From: Blumeriella jaapii
Lineage: Eukaryota > Ascomycota > Leotiomycetes > Helotiales > Drepanopezizaceae
DNA length: 40,000 nt
Assembly: GCA_009599575.1 (NCBI GenBank)
Contig: VWND01000027.1
Span: forward strand, 1 to 40,000
Direction of reading: 5' to 3'
Both the position numbers and the translations under genes were made by a program. Of the stretch, positions 39,880 to 40,000 are shown piece by piece. How positions within the stretch are numbered: position 1 is the stretch's first letter; every line of letters starts with the position of its first letter. The notes under the pieces were generated by a model, which did no database searches, had not been told where the DNA came from, and saw only the letters and a list, made by a program, of their open reading frames with translations.

Positions 39880-40000
39880 CTCACTTATTTATCCACTTAT
39901 TTATTTACTCACTTATTCACTCCCTTATTTACTCACTTATTTACTCACTTATTTACTCACTTATTCATTCATTTATTCACTCACTTATTCACTCACTTAT
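39880..40000. repeat. CACTTATTTACT 12-bp array, runs off the window
   Basis: Units of CACTTATTTACT and CACTTATTCACT repeat to the last base. The array is incomplete here because the window ends. Confidence 0.9.

Noticed and set aside
1..40000. tRNA, rRNA, CRISPR array, transposase or secondary-metabolite cluster
   Set aside because: No cloverleaf with a T-loop signature, no spaced direct-repeat array, and no transposase, polyketide synthase or peptide synthetase domains were seen by eye.

Overview
The window looks like nuclear DNA of a filamentous ascomycete (Pezizomycotina). Genes carry short GT-AG introns (mostly 45-105 bp) with CTAAC/TGAC-like branch sites, coding DNA is GC-rich, and several proteins belong to families found in or typical of this group: a Leu3/LeuB-type Zn2Cys6 regulator, a DUF7918 protein, fungal Nej1/XLF, Rtc1 and an HsbA-like secreted protein. 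A class-level placement (Dothideomycetes or relatives) is only a guess. I saw no rRNA, tRNA, CRISPR array or recognisable transposase.

Layout. 1-791: low complexity and the 3' side of a Leu3-like regulator (792-3182, minus, 3 exons). 3183-4877: GGCT repeats, then an AT-rich field of degenerate repeats built around AAAGCGTGGGA. 4878-5239: a small proline-rich gene (plus) that may have a further exon ending in a 27-G run at 5625-5651. 5240-8227: minisatellites, a CATCTCTC satellite and AT-rich DNA without convincing genes. 8228-9380 (minus): a 4-exon DUF7918 protein ending in a SUMO-interacting-like tail, divergent across 315 bp from cactin (9696-11529, plus, 3 exons). 12577-14079: forkhead factor with an unusually open upstream frame. 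14080-17130: gene-poor. 17131-18902: NEJ1/XLF, convergent with RTC1/WDR24 (19287-22901, minus). 22902-26548: gene-poor, ending in a 116-bp tandem duplication just upstream of a 4-exon small secreted protein (26549-27299). 27300-30905: repeats and one doubtful short ORF. 30906-33695: a protein with two cyclic-nucleotide-binding domains, an F-box and leucine-rich repeats. 34585-35706: mitochondrial Bax-inhibitor-1/GHITM family. 36612-37495: methionine sulfoxide reductase A. 37496-40000: a 1.7-kb T/C-rich tract with higher-order repeats, then a CACTTATTTACT array running off the window.

The genes do not form one pathway. They are a normal mix of housekeeping (splicing-related cactin, end joining, TORC1 control through the SEA complex, oxidative repair, mitochondrial membrane) and regulatory genes. 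The most interesting points are the cNMP-F-box-LRR protein, the SIM-like DUF7918 protein, apparent one-base frameshifts in two conserved genes (Leu3-like and NEJ1), the 349-codon open frame before the forkhead start, the duplicated promoter segment of the secreted protein, and several unusual repeat fields. No clearly new multi-gene system was found.
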